DNA of 64,000 bases, from positions 14,991,092 to 15,055,091 of the forward strand of contig OY740777.1 in assembly GCA_963513935.1 (NCBI GenBank). Direction: 5' to 3'. The stretch's first letter is position 1, and every line of letters starts with the position of its first letter. This stretch comes from Aphrophora alni (lineage: Eukaryota; Arthropoda; Insecta; Hemiptera; Aphrophoridae). The notes under the pieces are model-generated. The model searched no databases and was not told the DNA's origin. It was given only the letters and a program-made list of their open reading frames with translations. Positions 23,018 through 35,039 of the stretch are shown one piece after another. Position numbers and translations under genes: made by a program.

Positions 23018-24149
23018 TACATAATATTCAATTGAAATATCGAGAATAAAATAGAGAGTTGGGAACTAAAGAGTCTGTATTCAGTGGATCACAATTAGGG
23101 GATCATTCAATTGATAAGAAATAGCTACGTTGTCAAAACAATTCAATACAACGTTGATTTTTAGTTAATACATTAAAGAATACATCGTTGATATTTTCCC
23201 ATGAATATATTTGTTGTAAGGAAAATACAAAAGAGTCTGGTAAATGCCTGTAGTTACGATTGCCATTGTTTCCTCTCGAATTACACAATTCTCATGTTTC
23301 TACCGCTTTCATAATTTAAAACTGTTGATAATCTTCCTAGTAAATAAAGTGGTAACCAAATTAAATGATAAATTGTATAATTCAATAAAAACAAAAAGCT
23401 AATAACCATTTAATTGTAACCAAATGATTAAATGTAACATTTAATGGAAACTAAACTATACAATATCCAAATCTTTCAACACAGGACTATAAGAAGTAGT
23501 TATGTTCGTTAAACATTAATACTTTAGTTATGTTCGTTTATCAGGAGGAATAAAGTTCTTGATGAATTTTACTTGATAAAGTTCCATTTATCCTCTCTAA
23601 TGATTCATTTCTCAAGTTTCTTTATCGTCACTTTCAGAATTTAAAACTGTTGAGCATTTTCCTGCTATTAAATTGTTGACCATAAACACACCATTTAATA
23701 TTAATGTGTACTAAGAATGAAGCTCGAAATATCCAAACTCTTAAAGGATTCATTAGTATTCCTTAATTGTTATTAATGAACTGTCCATATTCACAAAGTC
23801 ATGTATTGTATTATACGTTGTTTATATGTAATATAAATATATTGGATTTTCTAGAGCAGACAAAATAAAAACAAATTTTCTCTTATTAGATAATTGTAAA
23901 GAAAATGTTAGCTGTACTTTACGTATACACATAATATATAAATTGGAGGGAGATGGAAGTTTTGATTTTTTTTTTACTCGTTGCACAAAAACATAAAATA
24001 AATCATATTTTTGTTTACATCTTGTCAGACCTTTTTTTACAATTTCTCTTAATCCAATTTAAGAATTGAGTGATATTTTATTATCATAACTACACTGAAT
24101 TTCATTGTAATTGAATTCAAATTATTTTGTAACTTGTATAGTAGGGAGA
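23014..24149. other. AT-rich stretch without recognisable gene
   Basis: A local repeated phrase occurs: TAGTTATGTTCGTTAAAC (near 23,498) and TAGTTATGTTCGTTTATC (near 23,526), and AATTTAAAACTGTTGA at about 23,316 and 23,639 with related flanks. These point to short diverged tandem duplications but no gene. Confidence 0.4.
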
Positions 24150-24990
24150 TTCCAGTTGGAAACAGTAAACTGAAGCCGCGACAGTGTTACAGTTCTGGCG
24201 ACACTTTAATGACGTCATTTCCTGGATTAGTTGTCATTGTGATCCAAAACCATCTTGACCCCAATATTAAGATATAACTTCAATGACCACACGAGGAACT
24301 AATTTGCATATAATTAAAGTAGAGTACATGCATTATAAACTCAATTAGTATGAAGTGTACTACAGTATATTGGGAACAATATAAGGAACACAGGTGTTAT
24401 GAAATAGGATTATTTCATTAGGCAGTTGTACAGATTCATTAAATAATTTAAAATCGGTGGTTTAATTGTAATTATGAGTCTAAATTTATTATATATGTAA
24501 CATATCTGCATATGTATGTATATAACAATCAGAAAACACTTAATGTTACAAACACTTACAATATTCTGATGCTGTCTCTAAACGAATGTAACTTGAAGGA
24601 ATGACAATGTTGAGATAAAAATACATTTAATCCAATCCAACTATATGAACTTTATTTCAATAATGAGACAAAATTATCGTGACTAGAGCTTGCACACTAA
24701 TATCAGTTGAAACCACTTGAGATATGTCGTGACCTTTCCAGACTTTTTCCCTTGTGCAGACGGAATTTCTGGTGACGTCACTGACGGTCTCTCTTTTATC
24801 GGGCAGCCTCTGGTCCTAACTTGGTCTACTCACGAATTAACTGACCTTTTCTTTGCAGTCTTTAGTTATAAATACTCTATTTTTCCATGTTACGTTTATT
24901 GGCTGCAAGTTCAGGGGTTTCCTAACTTTTTACATTATTTCCTAAATATTGCCGTTGCTCTGCTGCCTATATAGACACGTTGTAATAAAA
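24150..24990. promoter_or_regulatory. GC-richer patch with two TGACGTCA (CRE-like) sites
   Basis: A full palindromic TGACGTCA occurs in TAATGACGTCATTTCC (near 24,210), and a second in GGTGACGTCACTGACGG (near 24,773). The 24,717-24,974 segment is GC-richer than its surroundings and holds an open frame of 85 codons that I do not recognise. CRE octamers bind CREB/ATF-type bZIP factors in animals. No transcription start or splice site could be tied to them, so a promoter role is only a guess. Confidence 0.2.
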
Positions 24991-25299
24991 TAATAACAGA
25001 AATCTTTAAAACAAAACACCAAATTGATTTTTGGTAACTACTTCGGCGATTTCCCCTTATAATTGTTTTCTTTATTTACAATGTTTATCTATGAAATATA
25101 AACTGCATGACAGCTGTATATTTGTTTTATACTAAACTTAGGTTTGCTCCTCTATATCTTCTGGAACATATAATGTAATACCCACAGTTATAAAACAAGA
25201 ATATTGATTTTATTCATTAAATATGATCTGGAATATTGTCGAGAATCAAATTTTAGAATTTAGAAAAGAAAGATTAACATACACAAATACTAATATAAA

Positions 25300-25720
25300 T
25301 CACACTGAAAAGAAAGTAACACAAAATAATCGTAAATCATGTATTAAAAAAAAAATTTTTTTGATTATCAAACTTTCTTATCAATGAACACAAAAGCAAC
25401 TTATCAATTATTAATGCGTAGTTTTTAATATCGATAGTAATTTTAATACGATTTTGGAAACTATTTTTTTTTACGTTTATCTGTAAACTTTGAATAAACA
25501 TGTGATTAAAGAAAACAAGGTTTTCAAATATAACAAACACAAAACATACATTTTTTGTTTCAAAGCATGTTATGTATTTGACGAACTCTAAATTATAACT
25601 AAATAAGACTGCAATTTAAATATTTTACAACACCCTCAACTAACGGGTCACAACATTGCTTACAAACTCCAGGAGTTATATTTTGCTTTACAAGTCATCA
25701 ATATGTTGTTATTGCCATAA
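25300..25720 (+). repeat. Duplicated block a' (partner 4,560-4,950)
   Basis: It is colinear with the first copy: ACTTTCTTATCAATGAA, TTTTTTTACGTT and TTTGTTTCAAAGCATGT, in the same order and with similar spacing. Confidence 0.6.
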
Positions 25721-25965
25721 TCTAAAACGAAGAGGACCAGGAGGTGAAATAAGGCAAATATATTTTATATATTAGTGGTTCAGATATGTTCAACACTCCA
25801 AACTTACTAGACACTGATCATATTTACTAAACATTAACGGTGGATCCATAGCTCCAAAAAATCCGTTGTAAATGGCCGATTTTTTTTTTTTTGTAAAAAT
25901 GTAATTCAAGCAATTATATAGCGTTTGAATTTAATTAAAAGTAAGGTGGTGTGGAGTGGAGATGT

Positions 25966-25968
<3 letters not shown>

Positions 25969-26039
<71 letters not shown>
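25969..26039. repeat. (TA)n microsatellite, ~70 bp
   Basis: Pure TA dinucleotide run following GGAGATGTAAA. Confidence 0.95.
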
Positions 26040-26040
<1 letters not shown>

Positions 26041-26679
26041 TTCAGAATATTTATAAACACGCTGTAATATAATATTTTTTTGCAATATTTTCGATCATCT
26101 GTCTCATATTATTAAACTAGTTCAATAGAATGACAAAAAACTTTACTGAGATTCTAAGTTTTTGCCATATAAAAAACAAATAATTCTAGTAGTGTGATCA
26201 CTATCAAATACTTTACATTATTAATAACAGACAATTTTATAGCTAAATTTACCCACATAATGTCTAAACGAAAAATTAAATTTATAACACATATAAATAA
26301 AATTTGTATTAAATTAATTTCAACGCTAGAATGTTTATCATATGTTTATGGGATCAGAGCCACAAGTGTAAGAACAAATTGAAATTACACCCAAGTGTTA
26401 ACAGATAAAACTGACGTGTTTGCAAGATGCCTAAAATATTGCTCCATGTCTCACTTTTCGTTGTTGAAAAACTTTAAAGAAAATACTTAACTTGGACAAC
26501 TGACAGCATAAATTGTTTACCAAAACAACGTGGTACAAAAAAAACAACCACTCTGAGATTTAAAAAAAAAATCAACGTCTTGTGGAGACTTCGTTAAAAT
26601 CATTTTAACGAAAAACCGGAATTTCCAATTCATAGACAAAACTCTTCAACGATAAGTCACCATAATTACCACGACTTAC
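26040..26679. other. AT-rich stretch without recognisable gene
   Basis: A short open frame of 62 codons at 26,194-26,382 is AT-driven and has no family resemblance. Confidence 0.4.
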
Positions 26680-26880
26680 GTGTACATAAATTAATCAAAC
26701 GTCAAGGAAGCAAATATCAACACACAATGGCTGACCACATATTGTACCCGTACATAAACCCTACATAATTACTGACATCAGCGTGGAGAACTGTCAGCCT
26801 AAAACATTATACCACCGTAACCCTTCAACACCTGACAATTTAAATGCCGCTCAATTTTACATATAATTTTAATAATTTAC
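26680..26880 (+). repeat. Duplicated block b' (partner 7,200-7,560)
   Basis: Same order of landmarks as in the first copy (ACAATGGCTGAC, CATATTGTACCC, ATAATTACTGACATC, CTTCAACACCTGACAATTT). No hAT element follows in this copy, so the hAT inserted into the first copy only. Confidence 0.6.
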
Positions 26881-27799
26881 AAAATATTATATTTTATAAA
26901 AGATTGAAGAACAGAATTGGAGGACTTATTCAACACACCATGGTTATGATTTTAAATTTTTTAATATTTTAAACAACTCTACTGAAGTATAAAAATTGAC
27001 ACAGTTTTGAAAAAATAACAAATAAACTAAATTGGTTTTTATTAATTAGATCTCTGTAAATATACAAGACTTTCAGTGCTGAATAAATTAAACATAGAAC
27101 CATATTTGATCTACACTTTTGTTCATGTAGTCTTAGGTTAGATTTCTATCTTTCATCTAATATTAGTTCTCTCTTGACCAACTCTTGTTATCTCACGGCC
27201 CAGATATTATAGCGTCCGAGAGCTGGTGTTTGCTTTACGTTCTTTCGTGCTTTTGCTTTTATAAGGCGATGACGACCGAAAGATTTTACTTTTAACAACA
27301 ATAACAAATTAAAATAACGATTGCACATTTCATTTTATTTAAATTAATTTCGTTAGGTAAATTTTGTAATGGCTGTAATTATTGAAAAAATAAATATTGA
27401 TTAACTTCTATGTCCAATAAATGCAGTCAAAAGATTTCAAAACAAATTCTAGTAACAAAACAGAAAATAATAATCATCTAATCCCCGAGAAAGTCCTAAG
27501 TGACTTTTAAGTCAGTCAATGAGTAAACACCACATCGATTTACCGTCGCTGTAATTCTATCCTTCACAACAACCTACGATTCTGGGCAACACCGTAACTT
27601 ATTGAACCTGATTATCGTTACACCTCAGTTAAGTTTAGTAACTTGATTATCACAACCACTGTTTCTTTTTTACTAACCAGGCAAGACGGGTCGTTTTAGG
27701 CTCCTTACACAATACTTCTCAATTCAATCTTTCAGCTGATTTATTTTTCCATGCTTTGACTCTACGACAATGTATATAGTATTTTCTAGTTATGTCATC
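26881..27799. other. AT-rich stretch without recognisable gene
   Basis: No domain or repeat recognised. A somewhat GC-richer patch at 27,180-27,280 remains unexplained. Confidence 0.4.
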
Positions 27800-28260
27800 T
27801 TTTGTTGATTTTATTCTTAACAAATCTACAGCAACGCAAAGAAATGTTTAATAGGAAATAATGGACATAAAAGAACGTTTTACGATATACATTCAACAAT
27901 TAATTTCTGAAAGAAGCAGGTAAAAACTAACAAACAACGACTAAAATGGTTCATGACACTCACTTCTCTATCAATGATGTTTAAAAAGGTACTTATGAAG
28001 CTACTTGATATTGTATGTATCATAAAAATCTGTTAATAAATTGTATTTTAAATTTTTACTTATTCTAAATACTTACTATAGGATAAGTAGTGTAGAAAAT
28101 TTGACGACTTGCACAAGTGTAACAATTAGTTAATAAGAACAGGTTTAAAGTAATTTCACCCAAATTTTACTATAATCTAAAGGATTATAAGTCGATGTAG
28201 TGTATATCAATTCCTTTTCATTTTAAAACAAATTTATGAGGACACTTTAGGAATCCAATC
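27800..28260 (+). repeat. Duplicated block d'' (third copy of block d)
   Basis: It matches 22,040-22,420 through GGAAATAATGGACATAA, GAACGTTTTACGATATAC, AGGTAAAAACTAACAAAC and GTGTAACAATTAGTTAA. Confidence 0.55.
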
Positions 28261-29506
28261 GCGAATAATAAGGTAATAGTTTTTTAAATTCCATTTAACA
28301 TAGAGAGAGTTAATTTAGCTGTCCATAATTAACTAAAAAATAAAAATTGTAATAGCCTACTCTTATAATTCTTATTTTTTAGTCTTCTACTATGGAAATT
28401 AGAATATAAGAGGGATGTAACTGTGAAATAAAAAAAAAAGTGATAAAAACTTAGTTTAACTAAACAGCATTAGTTTATTAACCTGATTTTCGTAAATATT
28501 TTATTTAAATATCATTCTCAATCAAATAACAAATTTTTAACTTTTTGAAATTTCATAAATGGGCGACGTCGTTGTTTAAATCCTGCCTAATTTACTGAAG
28601 AAAAGAAAAAAAGATAAATTTTGCTTATTAAAAAAAGAGCACTTTATCTTGATAAATAAATTCGTGCATATGTTCACTAGAAAGTAAGAATAAAGTTTAA
28701 TCTACGACCACTTGTCATTAAATTATAATGATTTATTTTATTTTTTTCGTAAATGGCCAATTGTTAAAATAATTTTTATTCTATTTGACCACGGATTTGT
28801 ATTGTAAAGAAACATAATTTGTCCAATTTTCGTAAGGATATGATGATTCTTACCCCATTTGTTAGATTATCAGAAATTAGAATTTTTTGAGATTAAAAAT
28901 TACTCTTAATGTTGCTATTACCTACCATTTCGATAGTCCCTTCATTTCCGTGTATTTCTTTCTATTTTTATTTCGTATGATCTATAGAGCCACAGATATT
29001 TAAAAAACAGTGTAGCAATGCACTCAAAATCAAAAATGCAATTTTATGCACAATTTCCAGTCCAATTTTTCTATTTATTTCGGTTTCCCACTTATGTATT
29101 AAAAAATAAAAAAATCAACTTCCCAGTTACATCACATTTCATCAATTTTTTTGACCAATTTCCCTCACTCTAAATAATTTTTTCAGCACAAATACAGATA
29201 ATTATACCCTTTTTGTATGATTAAATTTTCACAGTTTAGCTTATTCGTATAAAAAAATTAATTCTTAACTATCAAATAAAATTGCATCTGAATTTTTAAT
29301 CAATTCTTTTGATCAATTTTAACAGCTAAAAATAAAAATGTTGTTGGCAATTGTCAAAGAGATTAACAAAGTTAGATAATATATTTTTGGGGTTTTCAAA
29401 TTATTGAAAGAGAAAATGATGAGATGTTACTCATTAGTTCAAACAAGTTTTTAAACAACTGTCTATAGATGTGACAATCTATTAATTGTTCGTTTTTTAG
29501 CCACAT
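28261..29506. other. AT-rich stretch without recognisable gene
   Basis: Nothing beyond AT-rich sequence with short homopolymer runs. Confidence 0.4.
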
Positions 29507-29750
29507 TTGAACAAGACATATTTGTTTCCTCCATCATTAAAACTGAACAAGTCATTCCACTCTCGTCAAATCCTTCCTGCAACTTGTTATTTACAGAGTT
29601 CCGTTGGGAGCTGTCTCTCTGGAGAATTTATAAGAAAACATCATTTGATACAAAGCCCAAACATTTTATTTACTTTACCTGCTTTATCCTTTAAACCCAT
29701 TTTATTCTGTAGTATTTCCTTTCCGTTTTCTAAATAGTACTAAAGTATTA
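29507..29750 (+). repeat. Duplicated block c' (partner 15,735-15,990)
   Basis: Carries GAACAAGTCATTCCACTC, GTTGGGAGCTGTCTCTCTGG, AAGAAAACATCATTTGA and ACAAAGCCCAAACA in the order seen at 15.7 kb. It runs straight into block d' with no satellite between. Confidence 0.7.
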
Positions 29751-29952
29751 AAATAAAAACTACTGTTTTAAAGGAAAAACTAATTTTTAATAATTCGAGG
29801 CAAAGATTCTCAAACTTTGCTGCTATGCATCTCTTACAATATGATATTTTTATAATTAAAAATTATATGTTTTAGAATAAATAAATAGGCAGTTTGTGGA
29901 AAATCTCTATTTACGAAATGAAATTTTCACAGGAAAGTTAAAAAAGAACGTA

Positions 29953-30020
<68 letters not shown>

Positions 30021-30230
30021 TATATATTTATTTATTTATTTATTATTCATATTACTGTATATTTTTTAGGATACAATATTTGGTTGAAAGAAAATCATTA
30101 AAAAAATAAATTCAAACTAAGAAATAGTTGTTTTATTTTTAAATATATACAGTATAGAAACAAAAAATGATAGGTATAATGAACATAATAGAATGTGTTA
30201 CGATATACCTTCTTGGTGAAAAAAATAAAA
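29751..30230 (+). repeat. Duplicated block d', with a (TA)n run at 29,954-30,030
   Basis: It matches block d (AAAATCTCTATTTACGAAA, ACAATATT, AACTAAGAAATAGTTG, TTACGATATACCTTCTTGG). A long TA/ATTT microsatellite interrupts it. The junction TTTAAAGG followed by AAAAACTAATTT joins directly what 5.7 kb of satellite separates in the other copy. Confidence 0.65.
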
Positions 30231-30480
30231 CAAGAGTTCCATTCACCAGTCCATCGTGCAGTGCACGTCTAAAAGAACGCGTGTAACGGTGACATTTATT
30301 GCTTTATATTTTTGCACGATCTGATGTTGGAGTGAAATATGTTTTGTGTTGTGACTATACATTTGGTTTTGTGAAGTTTCTGTACCCTGAGGATGGCCAT
30401 ATGACCGAAATCGCGATTTGTGAGTAAGGTAAGATACAAAAAAATTAGTTGACGTAGCATTCATTGTAACTAAAATTGCA
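30231..30480 (+). mobile_element. Possible Penelope-like fragment with hammerhead-like core
   Basis: GC-richer insert interrupting block d'. It carries CTGAGGA (30,387-30,393), a hairpin GGCCATATGACC and then GAAA (30,407-30,410) followed by TCGCG. The layout matches the other CTGANGA-hairpin-GAAA modules in this window. Element borders are not defined, and a short - strand open frame across it is not recognised. Confidence 0.35.
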
Positions 30481-30780
30481 CTAATCCGTGAGCTAAAAAA
30501 TGGAATTAAATTAATTTATTCTTAGTTTAATGTTTTCTCACCCATTACTCTACAATAATAACTTCATTTATCGTTGTTACACACAAAATTCTTACAATAC
30601 CGCCATAGAATATAGAGACAACACGTTATTTAAGAACATTTCAATAGTCTTCCAGTTAATAACATAAGAACAAGATCCTTTTAAATAGGTAGTGATAAAC
30701 CATGTCTGTTTAAGACATTTAGATTTTGTTTTATTTGTACGTTTAATGTACTAAATATGTAATTACTGTATATTTTATCT

Positions 30781-30920
30781 AAAATTATTTAAAGAATTTT
30801 GTGTTGTGTAATATTCTACATGTGAACATTAATTAGCTGCCCTGAAGATGCTTTGATGTATTGAAACATGAAGCCACGGTAAATAGGCTACAATTTCATT
30901 TAAGAAGACTACAATTATTG
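30781..30920 (+). other. Weak hammerhead-like module
   Basis: CTGAAGA at 30,842-30,848 is followed by GAAA at 30,863-30,866. The intervening stem is poor. It is listed only because it resembles four better modules nearby. Confidence 0.2.
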
Positions 30921-31099
30921 ACTAAAAAAGTATTTATTATATACTTTTTTTTTTTTTTTAGTTTTCATGAGGACAGTTAAATTTGTAGTTTTAAGAAGTC
31001 TTACTACGAAATTTATTTTTCTTCATAATGCTTCAAAAACAACTGTTTTCAATACATGCATTGAGTTGCTAAAATTGTTCTTTTTAGTTTAGGACCTAA

Positions 31100-31290
31100 A
31101 AACATCAGCTGAGATCGGGGTCATCAGCTGTTACTTCGCTTATACGAATCAATTAACGATTGTAAAGAATCTATAAAAAAAACCGATACTATTGATTGTA
31201 AATAACAGATAAAACAGCTGTTACTCTAGTTTTTTCTAAATAGGCCTAAGTACCATCAACACAAACTAAAAAGCTGTAACAGCTGCAATC
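31100..31290. promoter_or_regulatory. Cluster of four CAGCTG E-boxes
   Basis: CAGCTG occurs at 31,106-31,111, 31,125-31,130, 31,215-31,220 and 31,280-31,285, two of them within the longer palindromes ATCAGCTG and AACAGCTGTT. E-boxes of this type bind bHLH dimers. The clustering in AT-rich DNA could mark an enhancer, but no target gene is visible nearby. Confidence 0.25.
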
Positions 31291-31479
31291 TTGTGTAACG
31301 TGTCCAAACTATTGACGGTAAATAGGTTATAACATTTTAGTGTTTGTGAATTTGTTTTCTTATATTGTTTACAGTATAACGAAAAATATAGTTCATCTCT
31401 AGGACCAAAACAAGTTTTTCGATCCTCCTTAATTTTCCAGTCTCGGCCGTTAATCTTGAGCTTGTATCGAAAGGTTCAC

Positions 31480-32010
31480 TTTTGATCATAGTGATGAAAT
31501 ATAATATTAAATCTCAAATGTAAACTGCAGCATTGCTAAAGTATTTTTAAAGTGCGAAATAAATAAGAAAAAGATATACAGTACTATAAAATAAGATTAC
31601 ACATAACTTGGGAAATGAACAAATATTATTTGCTCCATTTAACGAGTTTTATACAAAATCACTTACATATAAAATCATTATTTTGAACAAACATGTTTAC
31701 GTGTAAATTTAATTGGATAAATTATGAAAACAATATGATAGCAATACTCTTCACAACTGCTTTTGACTGCAATTAAAGAAAACTGAAAACTCTGTATTTA
31801 TATACTCGTCTCTTACGACTTTGTTCCGTTATTTTTTTCTGAAAGCTTCTTCTTGTGAATTAATTGGTTTCCCTTTTATCAAAAACATTAATTACAGCGA
31901 AAAAGGTCGTTTTGGTTTTCTTTGACAGTGGATTTTATTGAATTCTTTAACAATTTGTTTTCTTTATGAGTAGAATAATTCAGTAGGAATTGCATGAAAT
32001 AAGATTATGT
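31480..32010 (+). repeat. Duplicated block f (partner 37,260-37,790)
   Basis: Shared landmarks are AATGTAAACTGCAG, AACA(A/T)GTTTACGTGTA or its close variant, CTTCACAACTGCTTTTG(A/G)CT, CAATTAAAG, TTCCGT(T/C)ATTTTT, AAAGCTT and TTACTTGTGAATTA or a variant. It is colinear with the partner. Confidence 0.65.
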
Positions 32011-32569
32011 TTCTTTTACTGTAAAACAAATGGATCGTAAACACAGTAAAATTAGTACAAAATTAATAATATAAACAAACTAACATACAGTAATACCAAA
32101 TATATAATTTATTGGTAAACAAATTTAACTTTTGTTTTCAGAACAATTTACATCCATTTTCAACCGTATGATAAAAAATATTTACTGCAAACAGATTTTT
32201 CAATAATAGCCTAACAATAAGATGTAATAATGCATGCATTTCCCAACTGTAAACTATTTCATTTAACTGAAAACTAATAAACAATAATTGCAATATACGT
32301 GTTTTTACATATTGGAATAACTATTAGGTTACTGATAATACGCTGCCAAGCTGGTACATCATTACTTCTACTTAGCTTAGCTTTTAGAGCAAGTATTGGC
32401 ATTATTGTACCGTGAAATGTTACGCATGTTTTGGGTTGAAGTAAACTCCAGTGTAGAAAAATTAACAAAGCTATAAATTGCTTTGGATTGAGAAAAGTAA
32501 TGAACAGAACTAACGTAACGAGTAAACAGTTAAAGGAAATGACTTGTAGTGTGAAATTTTCAAACAAAC

Positions 32570-32970
32570 AAAAATGATACTTGATTACCATAATCGATGT
32601 TAAAAATGATAATATTCCGCTCAAATTATTTACAAAAGTATAAATTTACCCTATCAAACATGTGATTAATTATATAATTTTTTCCACATTCTATTACTAC
32701 AATCGTTACTTTTAAAAAGAAAGAAGCATGTGTAGGGGAGATTAATTTACTGCTAAAATTTTAATTAATTTACATAAGTTAAGTAATGTCTAGGGAATTG
32801 TAGTTACTGAAATATTTGGAGAGGACAAGCTAATAGATATTGTACAAGTGAATACCGACTAGTATCGATTATAAACCAGACAATTTGCTCAGGAAAATAC
32901 ACGTTTTGGAAGTAATTTCACTTTACCGTGAAATAGTGTAATTATTTGGATGATAATAATGTTTGTTCCT
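32570..32970 (+). repeat. Duplicated block g (partner 38,580-39,180)
   Basis: Shared landmarks are CGATGTTAAAAATGATAATATT, AAGTAAT followed by AGGGAATT or AAGGAATT, ACTGAA(A/G)T(A/G)TTT, TAATAGAT, GAATACCGA or AAATACCGA, and GGAAGTAATT or GGAAATAATT. The partner copy is longer through insertions. Confidence 0.6.
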
Positions 32971-33369
32971 TGTGAAATTATTATGATAAAATTTCATCTT
33001 ATCTAACTTGTGTTTTTCTTCAAAAGACAGGTTATGTGAGTATAAATCCATTAATTTGATAGAATTAAATTATTATTTAGATAAAATAGTATTAAAATAT
33101 AAAATTATAACATCTAAATATTTCAATGGAAATTATAACAACTCATGACATTCAATGCGCATGCGTCGTTCGATACGTGAATCTTTATTTAGTTGTTGTC
33201 TAATGGATGTTGTTTACCTCACTAAATAATAAGTAGAAAGTGCCTCATTGATTAATACTGTATTGTATATTGATGTTTGACTATAAAGATTACAAAATAA
33301 TAATTTTTTTTTATTATCCAGGTCAATAATTTAATAGAATAAAGAAGACTATCTTATCTTAGATATCCA
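32971..33369. other. AT-rich stretch without recognisable gene
   Basis: Nothing recognised. Confidence 0.4.
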
Positions 33370-34010
33370 TAACGTGACCTGTTTAGTTCCTTTAAAATAT
33401 GACGCGTTTTGGGACTTCTATCCCACCATTAGTGAATACAGAATCACTAAAATGAGGTCGTCAACACGTTAAAATAAATTATATAAAAACACAAAACATT
33501 TATGAAATATAAAATAATAAGTCAATAAATCAATAATCAAAACATGTATCAACACAATGAGTAGAAAAATCAATGCTCATATAAATACGAAAAAATTTAA
33601 CCTAAATTTACAATTATTGCTTTATTATTATTGTTTTTTTTTATATACCTAATGTTTCATAATTAATAATTTTATTGAACGTTAAAATTTGATAGGTTAA
33701 TGCATGTGCAGTTTTCATCATTGATTTTGTCTTAAAATTCTACATAATAATGATGTATCAAATGACCAACTTCCTATGAAAAAAAAAAAGTTAAATTCAA
33801 AATGGCGGGAAAAATTAAGAAATCATAATAAAATAGTATATTCAAAAGGGAACCTTCAAATTTCCCTTACATACCAGATATTAAGCAGTTCTCATAATTT
33901 CACCCTCCCTGTATAATTTGTTTTACCGTGTTCATTTGAGTGATTATTCGTCTGATGATGGGATAGAAGTCCAGAAACGCGTCTTTTTTTGAAAATAACA
34001 GAAGAGTTCA
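33370..34010. mobile_element. Inverted pair of Penelope-like ends with hammerhead-like core
   Basis: The sequence GGGATAGAAGTCC...AAACGCGTC occurs on the + strand at 33,960-33,983 and, in reverse complement, at 33,394-33,430 (CGCGTTTTGGGACTTCTATCCC). The right copy has a canonical core: CTGATGA (33,952-33,958), a stem with a TAGAAG loop, GAAA (33,974-33,977), then palindromic CGCG and TC. The ~520 bp between the two copies is AT-rich with no coding relic. Inverted terminal copies with hammerhead cores are a known Penelope-like feature. Confidence 0.5.
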
Positions 34011-34154
34011 TTTGGGGAATATAAAATTTAATATGCTTAATTCTATTGAAAACTAGATTCTTACTTAATATTTATGTCGAAATTTGAAGGTTGAAAATAA
34101 ACTTAAATTGCAATTGACATTTAACGAGACATAAAACTGTGAATTCTTTAAAAA

Positions 34155-34560
34155 ATAATTAACGTTTTATTTCAGTTTTCTTTGTTTACAAAGTCTAGTG
34201 TAACACTGACTTCACTATATTAACATAATATAAAATGTGCTTCATTGCAATTCTTACATACTAGATTCTTTCAAAACCACCCCCTTTATAAATTAATTAC
34301 AAATAAAACACTTTAAACATATCGTACTCTTTCTGTTCTCAGAATATATAAAATGATCTGATAATTTCGGTATAAAATTGTTAATATAAAAGCGCTGAAG
34401 CATGAACAGTACAAAAGTTTCGATGAAATGGCTAATTGTAGCTTTTAAAAGATTTAAAACATTTTGCGCCCATATTAGTCAATGAACAATACAAAGTAAG
34501 AGCACTTTTAGTACTCTCACTTATGACTAGGTTTTAAATTTTTGTTTGATCAAATATTTG
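34155..34560 (+). repeat. Duplicated block e' (partner 22,560-22,970)
   Basis: It carries AATGTGCTTCATTG, ACCACCCCCTTTAT, CTCTTTCTGTTCTCAGAATA, CTGAAGCATGAACAG, GAAATGGCTAATTGTAGC and TCAATGAACAATAC, in the order of the first copy. Confidence 0.7.
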
Positions 34561-35039
34561 AACATAATATGTAATTTAATTAAATGACATACGATGAATA
34601 ATCAAATTTTTTACCTAAACGTAATGTGAAGACAAGAGAAATTATTATCTGGAAGCAGTCTCATCAGAAAAAAAGCTAGTATTAAATTTATTATATAAAC
34701 ATACATAATTCTCCACTTATATAAAACTCACATAAGATATAATATACTTCATGACAAAATAGTGAGTGATAATAATGACGGAATGGTAAAGCTTAACAAC
34801 AGGTATTACAGACTATGTCTAAATTTTCAAACATTTAACGTTAAGTAACAATTATTAAAGCTGAAAATTATTAAATTATGAATGCTGAAAATACATGCTT
34901 AACAACTAATGCACAACTTATGTACAACGTGTTAAATAAGTCCCAAGAAGGCTTATTTGAAACTACAAAGTTTTGCACATTGTTAATGGACACAAAAACC
35001 TATTTTAGTAATTATATAGTAATGGACACTCCTTTTGAA

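Noticed and set aside
24717..24974. 85-codon open frame as a gene
   Set aside because: No recognised domain and no splice sites. It is in a GC-richer patch where open frames are more likely by chance.
32274..32624. 116-codon minus-strand open frame as a membrane protein
   Set aside because: Hydrophobic composition follows from AT-rich codons. No domain, and the frame is not conserved in the duplicated partner region.
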